From CAZFER01 sp964517495 (lineage in GTDB: Bacteria > Hinthialibacterota > Hinthialibacteria > Hinthialibacterales > Hinthialibacteraceae), in assembly GCA_964517495.1 (NCBI GenBank), contig CAZFER010000026.1, positions 13,677 to 77,676 on the forward strand: a DNA stretch of 64,000 nucleotides, written 5' to 3'. How positions within the stretch are numbered: the stretch's first letter is position 1; each line of letters opens with the position of its first letter. Below, piece after piece: positions 1-8,154 of the stretch. The notes under the pieces were generated by a model, which ran no database searches, was not told the DNA's origin, and worked only from the letters and a program-made list of their open reading frames with translations. A program made the position numbers and the translations under genes.

Positions 1-117
1 GGCGAACTCATAGTCGATCATGTTGGAGACCGCCGTCTTGAAGGATATATTGGCCTGCAAAATCATGATGAGCGAGCTGTAGTAAAATTCAAAAATATTC
101 GAATCCGGGAAATTTAG
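1..117 (+). CDS. C-terminal end of a DUF1080 (3-keto-disaccharide hydrolase domain) protein, partial
   Basis: Reading frame 1 is open from the window edge to a TAG at 115-117 and encodes 38 residues. The end contains GYIGLQNH followed by V-K-F-K-N-I-R-I-R-E-I. This 'G.I.LQ.H...V.F.NI.I.E' tail is characteristic of DUF1080 beta-sandwich domains. The complete DUF1080 gene at 25358-26836 ends in the comparable RLTDHGHYVAYRNIRIKEL. DUF1080 proteins are usually exported and act on or bind carbohydrates. The rest of the gene lies upstream of the window, so domain order and signal peptide cannot be seen. It converges on ftsH with a 2-nt gap. The frame and the tail motif are seen directly; the family assignment is by recognition. 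Confidence 0.8.
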   Translation, partial: GELIVDHVGDRRLEGYIGLQNHDERAVVKFKNIRIREI

Positions 118-119
118 GT

Positions 120-2099
120 TTATGCCATCGCAGGCGCTTCTTCTTCCGGTTCATCCTCCTGAGAGCGTTGTTCTGGTTGTTCTTCTGTTTCCAGAATTTT
201 TTGAACATCTTTGTGTTCCAAAACTTCATCTTCGAGCAACTTATTCGCCAGTTGTTCCAAACGGTCGCGATGCGTTTTAATCATCTCTTTGGCTCGCATA
301 TAGGCTCGATCAATGATGTGGCGAATTTCCCGATCGATTTTTTCAGCCGTTGCCTCACTGAAGTTCTTTTCTTCAGAAACTTGCCGTGCCAGGAATATTT
401 CAGCCTGCCGGCGGCCATAACGAACATGGCCCAACTCTTCGCTCATGCCATATTCGCAAACCATGGCACGGGCGATCTGAGTTGCTTTTTCGAGATCATC
501 GTGTGCGCCTGTTGAGACACTACCCATAAAAATTTCCTCTGTGGCACGGCCACCCAATAACACACAAATGCGATCAAGCAATTCTTCTTTTGACGCCAGG
601 AATTTTTCTTCTTCCGGCAGCTGCATAGTAAAACCAAGCGCTGATTGACCTCTCGGAACAATGGATACCTTGTGAACAGGATCGGTATTCTCACACTTCA
701 TCCCAATCAGTGCATGCCCGGATTCATGGAAAGCCACTATTCTCCGTTCCTTTTCCGTAATAATCCGGGATTTGGTTTGCGGACCAGCGATCACACGATC
801 AATCGCTTCCTCCAAATCCTGCATATCAATTCGAGTCTTATTTTTACGTGCCGCTTGCAAAGCGCCTTCGTTAATCACATTTGCCAAATCCGCCCCGGAA
901 AATCCCGGGGTCCGTCTGGCGATGACTGAAAGATCAACGTCCTTAGCCATCGGCCGATCTTTTGCATGGACGCTTAAAATCTCTTCCCGCGCTTTTGCAC
1001 TTACACTATCGATGGTGACTCGCCGATCAAATCGGCCAGGACGTAATAATGCCGGATCCAACACATCCGAACGATTGGTAGCGCCCAAAATGATCACTCC
1101 TTTGTTGGTTTCAAATCCATCCATTTCGACCAAAAGCTGATTTAAGGTTTGTTCACGTTCATCATGGCCTCCGCCAAGTCCGGCACCACGATGGCGGCCC
1201 ACGGCATCGAGTTCATCAATAAAGACGATGCAAGGAGAATTCTCTTTCGCCTGTTTAAACAAATCACGAACTTTTGAAGCCCCCACTCCAACGAACATTT
1301 CAACAAAATCAGACCCACTTATGTAATAAAAGGGCACACGCGCCTCTCCTGCGATCGCTTTCCCCAATAGCGTTTTCCCTGTCCCTGGTGGTCCGGTTAG
1401 CAATACCCCTTTGGGGATATTGGCTCCAACAGAAGTGAATTTTTGGGGGTTACGTAAAAAATGAATCACTTCCTGCAGTTCTTCTTTGGCCTCCTCACAG
1501 CCAGCCACATCATTAAACGTCACCCCTGTATCTTTTTCACCGTAAATTTTCGCCTTCGATTTGCCGAATGACATCATGTTGCTGGCGCCTTGCCCCATAC
1601 GCTTCATTAAAAAGTACCAAAGACCGATTATAATACCAAAGGGTAAAATCCACGTCCAAAATATTTCCGCTATCTTGCTTTCAACCACTCGCCGATAAGT
1701 GACGCCGTGTTCATCCAATAGAGAAAGCAGGTTTTCATCCTCCACACGCGCGGTTTGAAATGGAACAAGTTCCTCCTCTTTAGAATCCTCTCCCGTCTCA
1801 CTGGTTCCCTTTGGAGGTGTGGTTTCTGAGTCTTCTGAGGTTTGTTTTCCCCCATCTTTGGATGGAGGGGGTTTCATAACCCCCTCCATCCAATCGGTAT
1901 GCAGAGCCACTTCAATGATACGGCCTTCTTTCACAGTCGCTTTGAATTCACTGTAAGTCAATTCTTTTATCTGCTGGCTCAAAAAAGCCCATTGAATCAG
2001 CTGAATGAATACCAACGCCGCCAAAAAATACATGAATGTATAACGCAGGTCGTTGTGCCTATATGGTTGATTTTTCCTCTCATCATTATTGTTACTCAT
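120..2099 (-). CDS. ftsH: ATP-dependent zinc metalloprotease FtsH
   Basis: Membrane-anchored AAA+ protease that extracts and degrades membrane and short-lived cytosolic proteins as a hexamer. Its 659 residues are a normal length. A first membrane helix lies at about 20-40 and a second at about 143-165. The periplasmic loop between them carries an unusual acidic, low-complexity stretch at about 78-110 (Ser, Glu, Thr, Lys rich). Walker A is GPPGTGKT (236-243) and Walker B is IVFIDELDA (291-299). The second region of homology includes GATNRSDVLDPALLRPGRFD. The zinc site is HESGH (458-462), with Ser where many homologues have Ala, and the downstream acidic ligand region GAHDD. The tail is Glu/Gln rich. 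It is transcribed alone and converges on the partial gene at 1-117. Upstream lies a protease relic rather than an intact partner gene. Confidence 0.98.
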   Translation of the reverse strand: MSNNNDERKNQPYRHNDLRYTFMYFLAALVFIQLIQWAFLSQQIKELTYSEFKATVKEGRIIEVALHTDWMEGVMKPPPSKDGGKQTSEDSETTPPKGTSETGEDSKEEELVPFQTARVEDENLLSLLDEHGVTYRRVVESKIAEIFWTWILPFGIIIGLWYFLMKRMGQGASNMMSFGKSKAKIYGEKDTGVTFNDVAGCEEAKEELQEVIHFLRNPQKFTSVGANIPKGVLLTGPPGTGKTLLGKAIAGEARVPFYYISGSDFVEMFVGVGASKVRDLFKQAKENSPCIVFIDELDAVGRHRGAGLGGGHDEREQTLNQLLVEMDGFETNKGVIILGATNRSDVLDPALLRPGRFDRRVTIDSVSAKAREEILSVHAKDRPMAKDVDLSVIARRTPGFSGADLANVINEGALQAARKNKTRIDMQDLEEAIDRVIAGPQTKSRIITEKERRIVAFHESGHALIGMKCENTDPVHKVSIVPRGQSALGFTMQLPEEEKFLASKEELLDRICVLLGGRATEEIFMGSVSTGAHDDLEKATQIARAMVCEYGMSEELGHVRYGRRQAEIFLARQVSEEKNFSEATAEKIDREIRHIIDRAYMRAKEMIKTHRDRLEQLANKLLEDEVLEHKDVQKILETEEQPEQRSQEDEPEEEAPAMA

Positions 2100-2158
2100 G
2101 ATTACGCATCCAATCCCTCGCTTTCATTCATCACCTAAGGCTTTACTAATAGTTTACC

Positions 2159-2334
2159 TTAGTCCTCAAGTGTGAAAGCCACATATCGGGAAGAATCCCC
2201 TTCTCGAATCAAGAGAAGAATGCGTCCTTTTTGGTCACCAAGACTCCCTCTTCACCTTCATAACCAAATCGCTGGGCATATTCATCCGTCAGGTTTTGCA
2301 CGCTAAATCCTAAATCCTCCAAATTATTGGTTTC
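2159..2334 (-). pseudogene. Relic of an HtrA/DegP-type serine protease (PDZ region)
   Basis: On the minus strand, from 2334 downwards, one frame reads LEDLGFSVQNL, then E-Y-A-Q-R-F-G-Y, then EGEEGVLVTK. This is the start of an HtrA PDZ domain. The frame runs into a stop just beyond the run of five A and GGA at about 2225-2232. From that run another frame reads GRILLLIREGDSSRYVAFTL-E-D and stops at 2159-2161. That is the typical end of a DegP/HtrA protein. The protease domain is missing, and an internal deletion or frameshift joins the start of one PDZ to the end of the last. No start codon or ribosome site is seen. Upstream, the homology stops a few bases from a sequence resembling a mobile-element end (2340-2365). 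A non-functional remnant is the best reading. Confidence 0.75.
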
Positions 2335-2339
2335 ATTCC

Positions 2340-2365
2340 CTTTCTACTTCATATGGCTGACACGT
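2340..2365. repeat. Copy of a putative mobile-element end
   Basis: These 26 bases match 35131-35156 at 23 positions. The shared core is TATGGCTGACACGT. The second copy bounds a short element with an inverted GTCAGCCAT at its other end. Here only one end is present, oriented with the presumed interior towards the HtrA relic. An insertion followed by deletion would explain the truncated protease gene, but that is inference. The rest of this gap, 2366-2523, is AT-rich and shows nothing recognisable. Confidence 0.5.
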
Positions 2366-2523
2366 TTCAAAGAATTTAATAATTTACATATTCATATTAA
2401 CAAAATAGATGCCAATTTTTAAATACAGTATTATCAGGAGGTAAGAGAACGGGAAAATATAATATTGAGCCAATTCGACACGGAAATCCGCCAATTCAAC
2501 ATTTAATTCATGCAATGATAAAA

Positions 2524-3906
2524 TTACGGTTTGCCTTGTTGGGTAGTAAATACAATCTCAGTGTTTCCTAATTGCCCACCTTTGAATAGGATCTCCACGT
2601 TTTCCAACGGGGAACCCGGCTTGTGAACACGGCATAAAGGTGCACCGGGTGCTAAGGGACCAATCATCTCAATCGCTTCAATATCCATCGATCGTGCAAA
2701 ATATCCACACGTATCCCCCCCAAAAATCGCAGCACGGCGTACATTCTTTTTTTCGAAAATTCTTTTGAAAATTTCTGCTAATGCTTCACCAAAAAATTTC
2801 CCGCTTTTGAGCTTCAAATCCGTATCGCTGAATCCTTGATCCTTCAACCGTTGGCTGGTTGCTTCAATTCGGGGATCCTTGGGACCACGGGCAGTATGCA
2901 CGATTACATTGTGCCCTTGATCCAATAAGTCCAGCGCCTTTTTTGCGGTATGTTCACATTCCTCCACCTTCTGATCTTCCATAATGATTCGTTCAGTCTG
3001 AACGGGAATTTCCACTGCCCCATTTTCCAACCCCCATTCAATCTGGCGCTCAGTTACAGGAGAACAACTTCCAGATAGCACTAAAAGTTGATCAACTTTT
3101 CCTGGATCGGCAAAAGGCTTTGGTGAAATAAGACCTTGTGATTGCCAATAAGCAGTAAGGGCCGATTCCACCCCGGATGAACCCACAACAAAAAGTGGAT
3201 TTTCGCTTTCCTGATGGGAAGAGATCAATCTACCTAATTTCACGAGTTGATCCTCATAAAGTGTATCAAAAACCACAATATCGGGATTCTCGGTTAATAA
3301 TTGGCTCAGAGATTGTTCAGCGTCTTCAATAGGTTTATATAACTCGAGCACATTGAAGAGTGACAGCCGCTTTTTCGTTTGTTTTCCCAGGTGTAAACGA
3401 AGATCACTTTCATCCATCAGCGTAATGGGGTGCCGGCTCATAGTCGGATGACGATCCAAACGAAATGGTTCGGTATCCGCTCCCGAACGGGCAAACAGAT
3501 TCCCAAACACGCAATAACGGCCCAAAGGGGGAGCACCAACCATCACCGGAACATACGGTGGAGAAAAAATATCACACCCAATATCAATCGCTTTGCCAAT
3601 ACTTCCAATTTCTGGCGATGAATCAAACGTCGAGCATGTTTTATAGTGAACCAGCGGAATCTGGAGATTCATCATGGCTTTAAAGGCCGGTTGTAATTCA
3701 GTGGCCATTTCCGAGGTGTTAAGCGCACGGCTGATGCCCGCCACCCCAAATGCACCCAGGCCAACATACTGTTTCATAATCTCTTGCGTTGGAGGAGTGA
3801 CAAAACACACGGTTCGCAAACCCGCCCTCGTCAATGCATCCATCGCATCGGTGGAGCCGGTAAAATCATCACCATAAAATCCCATTAAAAGTTCATTTTC
3901 TGCCAT
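2524..3906 (-). CDS. DUF1537 / four-carbon acid sugar kinase family protein
   Basis: Members of this family (OtnK, DtnK and relatives) phosphorylate four-carbon acid sugars such as erythronate or threonate in the cytoplasm. The 460 residues fit the family length. The N-terminal substrate domain opens with GFYGDDFTGSTDAMDAL (about 9-25), the family hallmark. The C-terminal nucleotide-binding half contains AAIFGGDTCGYFAR, followed by PLAPGAPLCRV, both typical. No companion dehydrogenase, aldolase or isomerase of the tetronate pathway lies beside it, so the substrate cannot be inferred from context. It appears to be transcribed alone. The start codon at 3906 follows an AT-rich stretch without a strong ribosome site. 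Confidence 0.9.
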   Translation of the reverse strand: MAENELLMGFYGDDFTGSTDAMDALTRAGLRTVCFVTPPTQEIMKQYVGLGAFGVAGISRALNTSEMATELQPAFKAMMNLQIPLVHYKTCSTFDSSPEIGSIGKAIDIGCDIFSPPYVPVMVGAPPLGRYCVFGNLFARSGADTEPFRLDRHPTMSRHPITLMDESDLRLHLGKQTKKRLSLFNVLELYKPIEDAEQSLSQLLTENPDIVVFDTLYEDQLVKLGRLISSHQESENPLFVVGSSGVESALTAYWQSQGLISPKPFADPGKVDQLLVLSGSCSPVTERQIEWGLENGAVEIPVQTERIIMEDQKVEECEHTAKKALDLLDQGHNVIVHTARGPKDPRIEATSQRLKDQGFSDTDLKLKSGKFFGEALAEIFKRIFEKKNVRRAAIFGGDTCGYFARSMDIEAIEMIGPLAPGAPLCRVHKPGSPLENVEILFKGGQLGNTEIVFTTQQGKP

Positions 3907-4217
3907 ATATTTAATTCTCCCGCTGTGGTCTCATATTATGATCGCTGAGGATGTGAATATCCTACCCCATGATGTTTGAAATGATAACAGAAACACTGAA
4001 AAATCAGTTACTTTGCAAAAATTTCCTGTCACTCTTTATCTCACAAAAAACTTTAATATATGGAATAACATTCACCTCTTTCAATAAATTCTTGTTTTTT
4101 CTATAAAAGTTTGGATAAATATGACGATAATGGTTCTCAAATGGATCACATAAACGCCATTGACAACTTAAAAAATTCACATCTTTAAATCGAATTTCTT
4201 CGTTTTTAATGAAATAC
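3907..4217. other. Gene-free stretch between DUF1537 and a terminator
   Basis: AT-rich. A 71-codon minus-strand frame (4004-4219) begins with TTG inside the terminator of the upstream gene and has no recognisable similarity. I do not consider it a gene. The promoter of the DUF1537 gene presumably lies near 3907-3990, but no clear consensus is visible. Confidence 0.5.
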
Positions 4218-4243
4218 AAAAAAACTTACAAGGAGGTAAGTTT
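4218..4243 (-). terminator. Rho-independent terminator of the TIGR04282 glycosyltransferase gene
   Basis: Read on the minus strand, AAACTTAC - CTCCTT - GTAAGTTT forms an 8-bp perfect stem with a 6-nt loop, followed directly by a run of T. It lies about 22 bases past the stop codon at 4266. Confidence 0.85.
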
Positions 4244-4265
4244 CCCCACAATGATTATTCAATTT

Positions 4266-4922
4266 TCATGGAAATAATTCTGAATTCCTTTGAATAAAAG
4301 AGATTATCGTTGGATCTTCGGATGTTTTCAAATATTCGAGATCTTCCGATGTATCGATGTCATACCATGTAGGGAGCACTTTGGCCGTTGCATTTATTGT
4401 GGCGGCATTTTTTTTGGTTTGCTGAAAAACTTGCTCACTTGACCAGGAGATATCACTGAACAAATACGGCAAAAAACGCGACAAACCGATCAAATAATAC
4501 CCCCCATCCATCGTTGGTCCGATAACCACATCATGAGTGCATAATTCATCACAGGCTTTCTGGATGTATCCAATCGGCAAAGATGGGCTATCCGTTCCCA
4601 AAGCGATCACCTGTTGATATTCTTTCAATCGATTTTCAAATCCATATATTAATCGATCTCCCAAATCACCCTCAGGTTGGGCAAGATAGTCCACTTCCTT
4701 TCCTAACCAACTCCGGATCGAAACAATCTCTTTGTCCGGAGAATAATAAATTGTAAAATCAACCTCGGGGATTTGACGGTATCGGCACAGACAAAGTTCA
4801 ACAAATTCCTTGTATAACTGTGCTGCCTGCTGATATCCTATATGCGATCCTAATCGAGTTTTTACTTGGCCCGGTCGTGGATATTTAACGAATATTAAAA
4901 AACAGGTACGATTTTTAACCAT
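4266..4922 (-). CDS. TIGR04282 / DUF2064 family glycosyltransferase-like protein
   Basis: GT-A fold protein of the family named after arsenosugar biosynthesis; most members have no tested function. The 218 residues match the family. The N-terminal signature is FVKYPRPGQVKTRLG (about 11-25). The middle has EGDLGDRL and ALGTDSPSLP, and the active-site region is IGPTMDGGYYLIGL. Such genes often sit near a GT2 partner (TIGR04283 type) and MobA-like transferases; a GT2 gene and a MobA-like gene occur 2.5-3 kb away on the same strand. Its ATG (4920-4922) overlaps the ATG of the divergent gene at 4921 through the palindrome CATG, so the two share their start region. A clear terminator follows at 4218-4243. 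Confidence 0.92.
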   Translation of the reverse strand: MVKNRTCFLIFVKYPRPGQVKTRLGSHIGYQQAAQLYKEFVELCLCRYRQIPEVDFTIYYSPDKEIVSIRSWLGKEVDYLAQPEGDLGDRLIYGFENRLKEYQQVIALGTDSPSLPIGYIQKACDELCTHDVVIGPTMDGGYYLIGLSRFLPYLFSDISWSSEQVFQQTKKNAATINATAKVLPTWYDIDTSEDLEYLKTSEDPTIISFIQRNSELFP

Positions 4923-5895
4923 GATGCATACATTAAAACGTCTTCTTCCTTCATTAAGGCCCCTTTTATTTCATCATTCAATACATTGCTTTTGGTTAAT
5001 AGCCATAGCATTTCTCTCAGAACCTCCAGTTTATTCCCAAACAACCATTGCTTCGCCTGAATTGCTATTTCCACCCAACCATGCTCAATTTCAATTTCCT
5101 GGTCCTCAGGCGCTAATACCATTTGCCTGGCGGGAAGTCGATCAAGCAACATTATATCAAATCAATGTTGTGGTCGGAAATCGCCCTGCAGCCAAAACCA
5201 CCACCAGCGCCACTGCCATCCAATTGAACTTGAATCTATCCGCACGTGATAGTCTCGCCACAGTCCATTGGAGCGTTCGAGCAACCACCGACTCAATTTT
5301 TGGCCCCATCAGCCCCATATTCCGATTCCACTTCACCCAAAACCAGGGGACCCCTATTCCTGGAATTACCCCTCAACCCACCCCACTTCCAACCTCCACT
5401 CCCACATTTCTTCCACCTCCAAAAAAACTTATCCCCCAGGATGGGGCAATCATTTCAGCCTTAGAAGGCCTTCAAGGAATCGAGTTTAAATGGCAACCTG
5501 TAACGGGTGCCGCATCCTATAACCTCACCGTCTATCGGGATAATCAACCCGTAGTCCAAAAAACTCTTCAAAATCCTCAATATAATGAGGCGTTTACCTT
5601 CCCAATTGTCAAAATATATCAGTGGGATGTCAGCGCCGTCGATGATTTAGGTCATACAGGGTCCATGGGAAAACGATTTTCCTTTCAAGTTGGGTCGGAT
5701 ATATATCCCACTCCAACCCCCATGCCTCTAACCGTGGACATTAATGGAAATGGCAAGGTTGATGCAGAAGATATCTACCATTATGCCTTGCGTTTCGCAA
5801 CCAATGATCCAAAAGTCGATTTCAATCATACCGGAGTGAACGAAAAAAATGATCTAATTCAATTTATTAACTTATACCGCTTAAGTAAAAACTAA
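4921..5895 (+). CDS. Secreted protein with fibronectin-like repeats and a dockerin-like C-terminus
   Basis: 324 residues. The first ~40 contain a basic N-terminus and a hydrophobic segment (FWLIAIAFL) ending in VYSQ, consistent with a signal peptide. Two beta-rich repeats follow, each starting with 'P..LIPxx.A' and including QALIPFAWREVDQATLYQIN (first) and GIEFKWQPVTGAASYNLTVY (second). These resemble fibronectin type III or Ig-like units. Between them lies a Pro/Thr linker (PQPTPLPTSTPTFLPPP), and a second short one (PTPTPMP) precedes the last domain. The last ~55 residues hold DINGNGKVDAEDIYHYALRF and a second acidic loop (DFNHTGVNEKND), an EF-hand-like pair as in type I dockerins. Several ATGs are possible at the start. 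It is divergent from and overlaps the glycosyltransferase start, and its stop overlaps the XdhC stop. An extracellular, calcium-binding role is inference. Confidence 0.8.
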   Translation: MMHTLKRLLPSLRPLLFHHSIHCFWLIAIAFLSEPPVYSQTTIASPELLFPPNHAQFQFPGPQALIPFAWREVDQATLYQINVVVGNRPAAKTTTSATAIQLNLNLSARDSLATVHWSVRATTDSIFGPISPIFRFHFTQNQGTPIPGITPQPTPLPTSTPTFLPPPKKLIPQDGAIISALEGLQGIEFKWQPVTGAASYNLTVYRDNQPVVQKTLQNPQYNEAFTFPIVKIYQWDVSAVDDLGHTGSMGKRFSFQVGSDIYPTPTPMPLTVDINGNGKVDAEDIYHYALRFATNDPKVDFNHTGVNEKNDLIQFINLYRLSKN

Positions 5896-6701
5896 TGAGT
5901 GGGTAACCCGTTCATCACTCGAATAACCTGGGCTAAAATACTTACTGCAACTTCTGCGGGTGTATGTGCCCCGATATTTAAACCAATGGGAGCAATGACC
6001 CGGTTGAGTTGTTCTTCCGTTACACCTTCTTTTTTCAGGTCATCCATCACTCGCATGACCTTCAGTTCGCTGCCAATCATACCGATATATTTTGCGGGTG
6101 TTTTTAATGCCTCTTTAACAACCTGACGGTCATTCATATGTTTATATGTCATGATAACGATGTAATCACTTTGCTTTGGTTGAAGAGTCTCCATGGCCCT
6201 ATCAAATGGCCCGTGGCATACTTTCACACCTTCGGGAAATAAATCCGGAACCGCAAACTGTTCGCGATCATCATACACCATTATTTCAATCTCAAGTTCA
6301 GCAGCCATTCTCGCAAGCGTTTGCCCGACATGCCCTGCCCCAAAAATCAGCAAACGCGACGCATATCCTATTTTCTCAACAAAAACAGTCAGTTTTCCAC
6401 CACAAACACCACCAACACTATGAGGTTGATCGTCCTGTAAATCGATATGAACCAATTCTGGATTTCCCTCTTCAATCACCTTTACAGCCATATCAATGAC
6501 TTTATTTTCCAAAGCCCCCCCACCAACGGTACCTTCGATCTTCCGATCAGGATAAATAATCATCCGTGAGCCTGGTTTCCTGGGTGTTGATCCTTGCGTT
6601 TCAATTACAGTCGCCAAGGCAGCTGGTTTTCCTTCATCCATTAACTCTTGTGCGCGTTTAAAGACGGGAAACACCTTTTTTCTCCTTTTCCGATTTTTCA
6701 A
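5892..6701 (-). CDS. XdhC/CoxF family protein (molybdenum hydroxylase accessory factor)
   Basis: XdhC binds molybdenum cofactor, promotes its sulfuration and hands it to xanthine dehydrogenase-type enzymes. The N-terminal domain has AALATVIETQGSTPRKPGSR, VGGGALEN and HSVGGVCGGKLTVF. The C-terminal Rossmann half begins with LLIFGAGHVGQTLARMA and ends with YIGMIGSELKVM and IGLNIGAHTPAEVAVSILAQ. The 269 residues are a standard length. The first ~12 residues are very basic and could be over-extended. It is the last gene of a run with the GT2 and MobA-like genes (gap 26 nt). No molybdenum hydroxylase structural gene lies in the window. Its stop codon overlaps that of the convergent secreted-protein gene. 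Confidence 0.93.
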   Translation of the reverse strand: MKNRKRRKKVFPVFKRAQELMDEGKPAALATVIETQGSTPRKPGSRMIIYPDRKIEGTVGGGALENKVIDMAVKVIEEGNPELVHIDLQDDQPHSVGGVCGGKLTVFVEKIGYASRLLIFGAGHVGQTLARMAAELEIEIMVYDDREQFAVPDLFPEGVKVCHGPFDRAMETLQPKQSDYIVIMTYKHMNDRQVVKEALKTPAKYIGMIGSELKVMRVMDDLKKEGVTEEQLNRVIAPIGLNIGAHTPAEVAVSILAQVIRVMNGLPTH

Positions 6702-6727
6702 TCTTCATTTTCATCAATTATGTCGGA

Positions 6728-7348
6728 TTAATATCTGTTATCATAATAAGTTTTCAAGCGATCAAAGTCACTTGGAGTATTTATGTTATGCAAAACAGTC
6801 TCAGTGTCCACCTCAACATGAATTATGGCATTTTCATATTCACGATACAAATTCCGTAGAGGTTCATCCTCCCCCATATTCAGAATGACATCAAAAAAAT
6901 GTGCCCCTATTAATGGTGGATGACCGCGTTTGTGATTGTAAGAAGGAATACAAATCAAACCACTTCCCTCATGTGAATTTTTCAATAATTCAAAAACCTC
7001 ACAAGGAATCAATGGACAATCCACGGGCAAGATATATGCTCCTTCCATATTATCCTTAGTCAACGCTTTCAAACCACATTGAACGCTTCCAGTTCGGCCG
7101 GACTTATAAACTGTGTTAGTGGCAACTTTTACTCCTTCAGGGACCAAAGCGGACAAACGATCCCTTTCATGACCTGTAACCACAATGGTTTCGATGCCTG
7201 TATTTGAAAGAAATTGATTGGACAATACCCATTCAATAAATGTTTTATCACCCAGTTTCAAAAGAGGCTTAAATTCACCCATACGGGTAGACATCCCAGC
7301 TGCCAAAATAATTACCCCATAACGCTTGCCAATGGGATGTTGTTCCAT
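6728..7348 (-). CDS. MobA-like NTP transferase (MocA-type molybdenum cofactor nucleotidyltransferase family)
   Basis: Enzymes of this type transfer CMP or GMP to molybdopterin. The 206 residues show the nucleotide-binding signature ILAAGMSTRMGEFKPLLKLG near the N-terminus. Further on are NTVYKSGRTGSVQCGL, the metal-binding ILPVDCPLIP, and KRGHPPLIGAHFFD, which matches the GHP motif of MocA/YgfJ. The tail HNINTPSDFDRLK matches the usual 'D.NTP.D'. It sits between the GT2 gene (gap 27 nt) and XdhC (gap 26 nt). XdhC with MocA supports a role in maturing a molybdenum hydroxylase encoded elsewhere. Confidence 0.88.
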   Translation of the reverse strand: MEQHPIGKRYGVIILAAGMSTRMGEFKPLLKLGDKTFIEWVLSNQFLSNTGIETIVVTGHERDRLSALVPEGVKVATNTVYKSGRTGSVQCGLKALTKDNMEGAYILPVDCPLIPCEVFELLKNSHEGSGLICIPSYNHKRGHPPLIGAHFFDVILNMGEDEPLRNLYREYENAIIHVEVDTETVLHNINTPSDFDRLKTYYDNRY

Positions 7349-7375
7349 GATTACCTCAAAGAAAAAAGATTCGAT

Positions 7376-8056
7376 TCACTTTTCAAGCCACACTCTAAAA
7401 ATGGTCCACAATATCTTGTATCCTGCTTTTGCGCTTCCCAAAAGTGTGCCTGAAATTTTTGAACGGCCAATTCGCTTTCTGTAAGGTACGGCTAATTCCG
7501 TGCAACGTAAACCACACTTAGCCGCTTTAACTTGCATCTCCACCGTCCAGCCATAATTTGTATCTCTCATACCAAGATAGTCCAATGCGCTCTTCTTCAC
7601 CGCTCTGAATGGCCCCAGATCAGTAAAGCGATACCCATATAACAAGCGGATTAAAAAACATGCGAGATGGTTCCCAAACAGTGCATGTGGAGGCAACGCC
7701 CCGGGTTCACGTTTTCCCAAAACACGTGAACCTATGACTAAATCAATGTCATCTTTTATGATTGGTTCCAAGAGATAAACCAATAATCGGGGATCATCGC
7801 TGAAATCGGCATCCAAAAAAACAAGAATCTCTGCATTTCCTGATTCTTGAATACCCCGCAAACAAGCCTGACCGTACCCACGCTTGGGTTCATAAAAAAC
7901 CTCTGCCCCCGCTTGCCGTGCACATTCAGCTGTACCATCAGTCGATGCATTATCAACCACAATAATCCGGCTGACATATTTTTTTTCAATAGCCTCGATT
8001 ACTTTCTTAATCGAGGCTTCCTCATTATAAGCAGGAATAATGACGACGGTATTCAT
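7376..8056 (-). CDS. Glycosyltransferase family 2, dolichol-phosphate mannosyltransferase-like
   Basis: Probably transfers a sugar from a nucleotide or polyprenyl donor at the inner face of the membrane. The 226 residues begin with VVIIPAYNEEASIKKVIEAI, the GT2 start. IIVVDNASTDGTAE and the metal-binding FLDADFSDDP follow. GYGQACLRGI and the conserved C-terminal block PFRAVKKSALDYLGM are also present. No C-terminal membrane helices are seen. It starts the GT2 - MobA-like - XdhC run. Genes like this often accompany TIGR04282 proteins, and one is encoded 2.5 kb downstream. The substrate is unknown. Confidence 0.9.
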   Translation of the reverse strand: MNTVVIIPAYNEEASIKKVIEAIEKKYVSRIIVVDNASTDGTAECARQAGAEVFYEPKRGYGQACLRGIQESGNAEILVFLDADFSDDPRLLVYLLEPIIKDDIDLVIGSRVLGKREPGALPPHALFGNHLACFLIRLLYGYRFTDLGPFRAVKKSALDYLGMRDTNYGWTVEMQVKAAKCGLRCTELAVPYRKRIGRSKISGTLLGSAKAGYKILWTIFRVWLEK

Positions 8057-8086
8057 GAAGGATTTTTTTTAATGATGTCCAAAGAC

Positions 8087-8114
8087 AAAAGGGGCGATTA
8101 TAACCGCCCCTTTT
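8087..8114. terminator. Strong hairpin between the macrodomain relic and the GT2 gene
   Basis: AAAAGGGGCG (8087-8096) pairs perfectly with CGCCCCTTTT (8105-8114) around an 8-nt loop. On the minus strand the stem ends in a U-rich tail, so it can end transcripts coming from the BON lipoprotein / macrodomain unit. Confidence 0.8.
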
Positions 8115-8154
8115 AAACGGAAATCAATTTCAATTTGATTTGTTGATAAATAAC

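Noticed and set aside
168..1140. Long plus-strand frames opposite ftsH
   Set aside because: Antisense shadows of a strongly conserved gene; no similarity or ribosome sites.
4004..4219. 71-codon minus-strand frame after the TIGR04282 gene
   Set aside because: Starts with TTG inside that gene's terminator, has no ribosome site or similarity, and is AT-rich like random sequence.
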